5,155 bases of DNA. It comes from an uncultured Bacteroidota bacterium. Lineage in GTDB: Bacteria; Bacteroidota; Bacteroidia; Flavobacteriales; UA16. Numbering within the stretch: position 1 is the first letter of the stretch; every line of letters starts with the position of its first letter. A model generated the notes under the pieces. It saw nothing but the letters and a program-made list of their open reading frames with translations, had not been told where the DNA came from and did no database searches. The translations under genes and the position numbers were made by a program. This document shows positions 5,045-5,155 of the stretch, piece after piece. The stretch is from NCBI GenBank assembly GCA_902535565.1, contig CACAUH010000081.1, forward strand, positions 1 to 5,155, in the 5' to 3' direction.

Positions 5045-5155
5045 AAGCCGAGACCCTACTCATTGCCGGACCATGCAGCGCCGAATCCCGTGAACAGGTC
5101 CTCGCCACCGCCGATGGCCTCGCACGGCGGAAGGTGGACTATTTCCGAGCGGGAA
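5041..5155 (+). CDS. DAHP synthase, KDSA-like type, probably fused to chorismate mutase (5' part only)
   Basis: Only the first 38 codons lie in the window. LLIAGPCSAES (6-16) is the first strand of the DAHP synthase/KDSA barrel, with C12 where the metal-binding Cys of DAHP synthases lies, and YFRAG (34-38) is the substrate-site segment that normally continues into KPRT. The enzyme condenses phosphoenolpyruvate and erythrose 4-phosphate, the entry to the shikimate pathway. In Bacteroidota this gene next to pheA usually encodes a DAHP synthase with a C-terminal type II chorismate mutase, which would supply prephenate to PheA. That fusion lies outside the window and is inferred. The ATG overlaps the aminotransferase stop (ATGA). 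KDO8P synthase shares the AGPC strand, but SAES, FRAG and the operon favour DAHP synthase. Confidence 0.85.
   Translation, partial: MKAETLLIAGPCSAESREQVLATADGLARRKVDYFRAG

Overview
The window looks like chromosomal DNA from a Bacteroidota bacterium. The evidence is a secreted protein ending in a type IX secretion (T9SS) sorting domain, the gene order pheA - aminotransferase - KDSA-type DAHP synthase that is familiar from this phylum, and a TTTG / TAnnTTTG-like promoter with little sign of Shine-Dalgarno use. The G+C content is fairly high by eye, especially from pheA onward, so this is not a typical AT-rich Flavobacterium. The exact lineage cannot be fixed from this window.

Layout, all genes on the + strand. 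(1) 168-1496: a secreted protein with two tandem cysteine-containing beta-rich modules and a T9SS sorting domain. (2) 1619-2574: a translationally coupled pair, a PaaI-like hotdog thioesterase (1619-2074) and an SRPBCC-fold protein (2071-2574), with a plausible promoter at 1563-1591. (3) 2575-3029: a non-coding stretch whose 3' part (2915-3018) reads as a complete phenylalanine attenuator. (4) 3030 to the window end: an aromatic amino-acid operon made of prephenate dehydratase pheA, a class I/II PLP aminotransferase, and the start of a DAHP synthase gene that is probably fused to a type II chorismate mutase. Every junction in the operon is a 4-base ATGA overlap.

The most notable content is the leader in front of pheA. 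A 14-codon ORF (2915-2959), MRCPGFDFFHFYLR, has four Phe codons and one Tyr codon. It is followed by an intrinsic terminator (2993-3018) that ends 11 bases before the pheA start codon. The sequence between them supports three alternative pairings: 1:2 (2917-2925 with 2965-2972), the antiterminator 2:3 (2965-2972 with 2993-3000) and the terminator 3:4 (2993-2999 with 3003-3009). This is the architecture of ribosome-mediated attenuation as known for pheL-pheA in enteric bacteria. Here it would control entry and exit steps of Phe/Tyr synthesis together, because pheA, the aminotransferase and DAHP synthase share the transcript.

How the operon works together: DAHP synthase opens the shikimate pathway. 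The probable chorismate mutase part of the same protein makes prephenate, PheA converts prephenate to phenylpyruvate, and the aminotransferase can produce phenylalanine (or tyrosine from hydroxyphenylpyruvate). The thioesterase/SRPBCC pair and the secreted protein have no visible link to this pathway.
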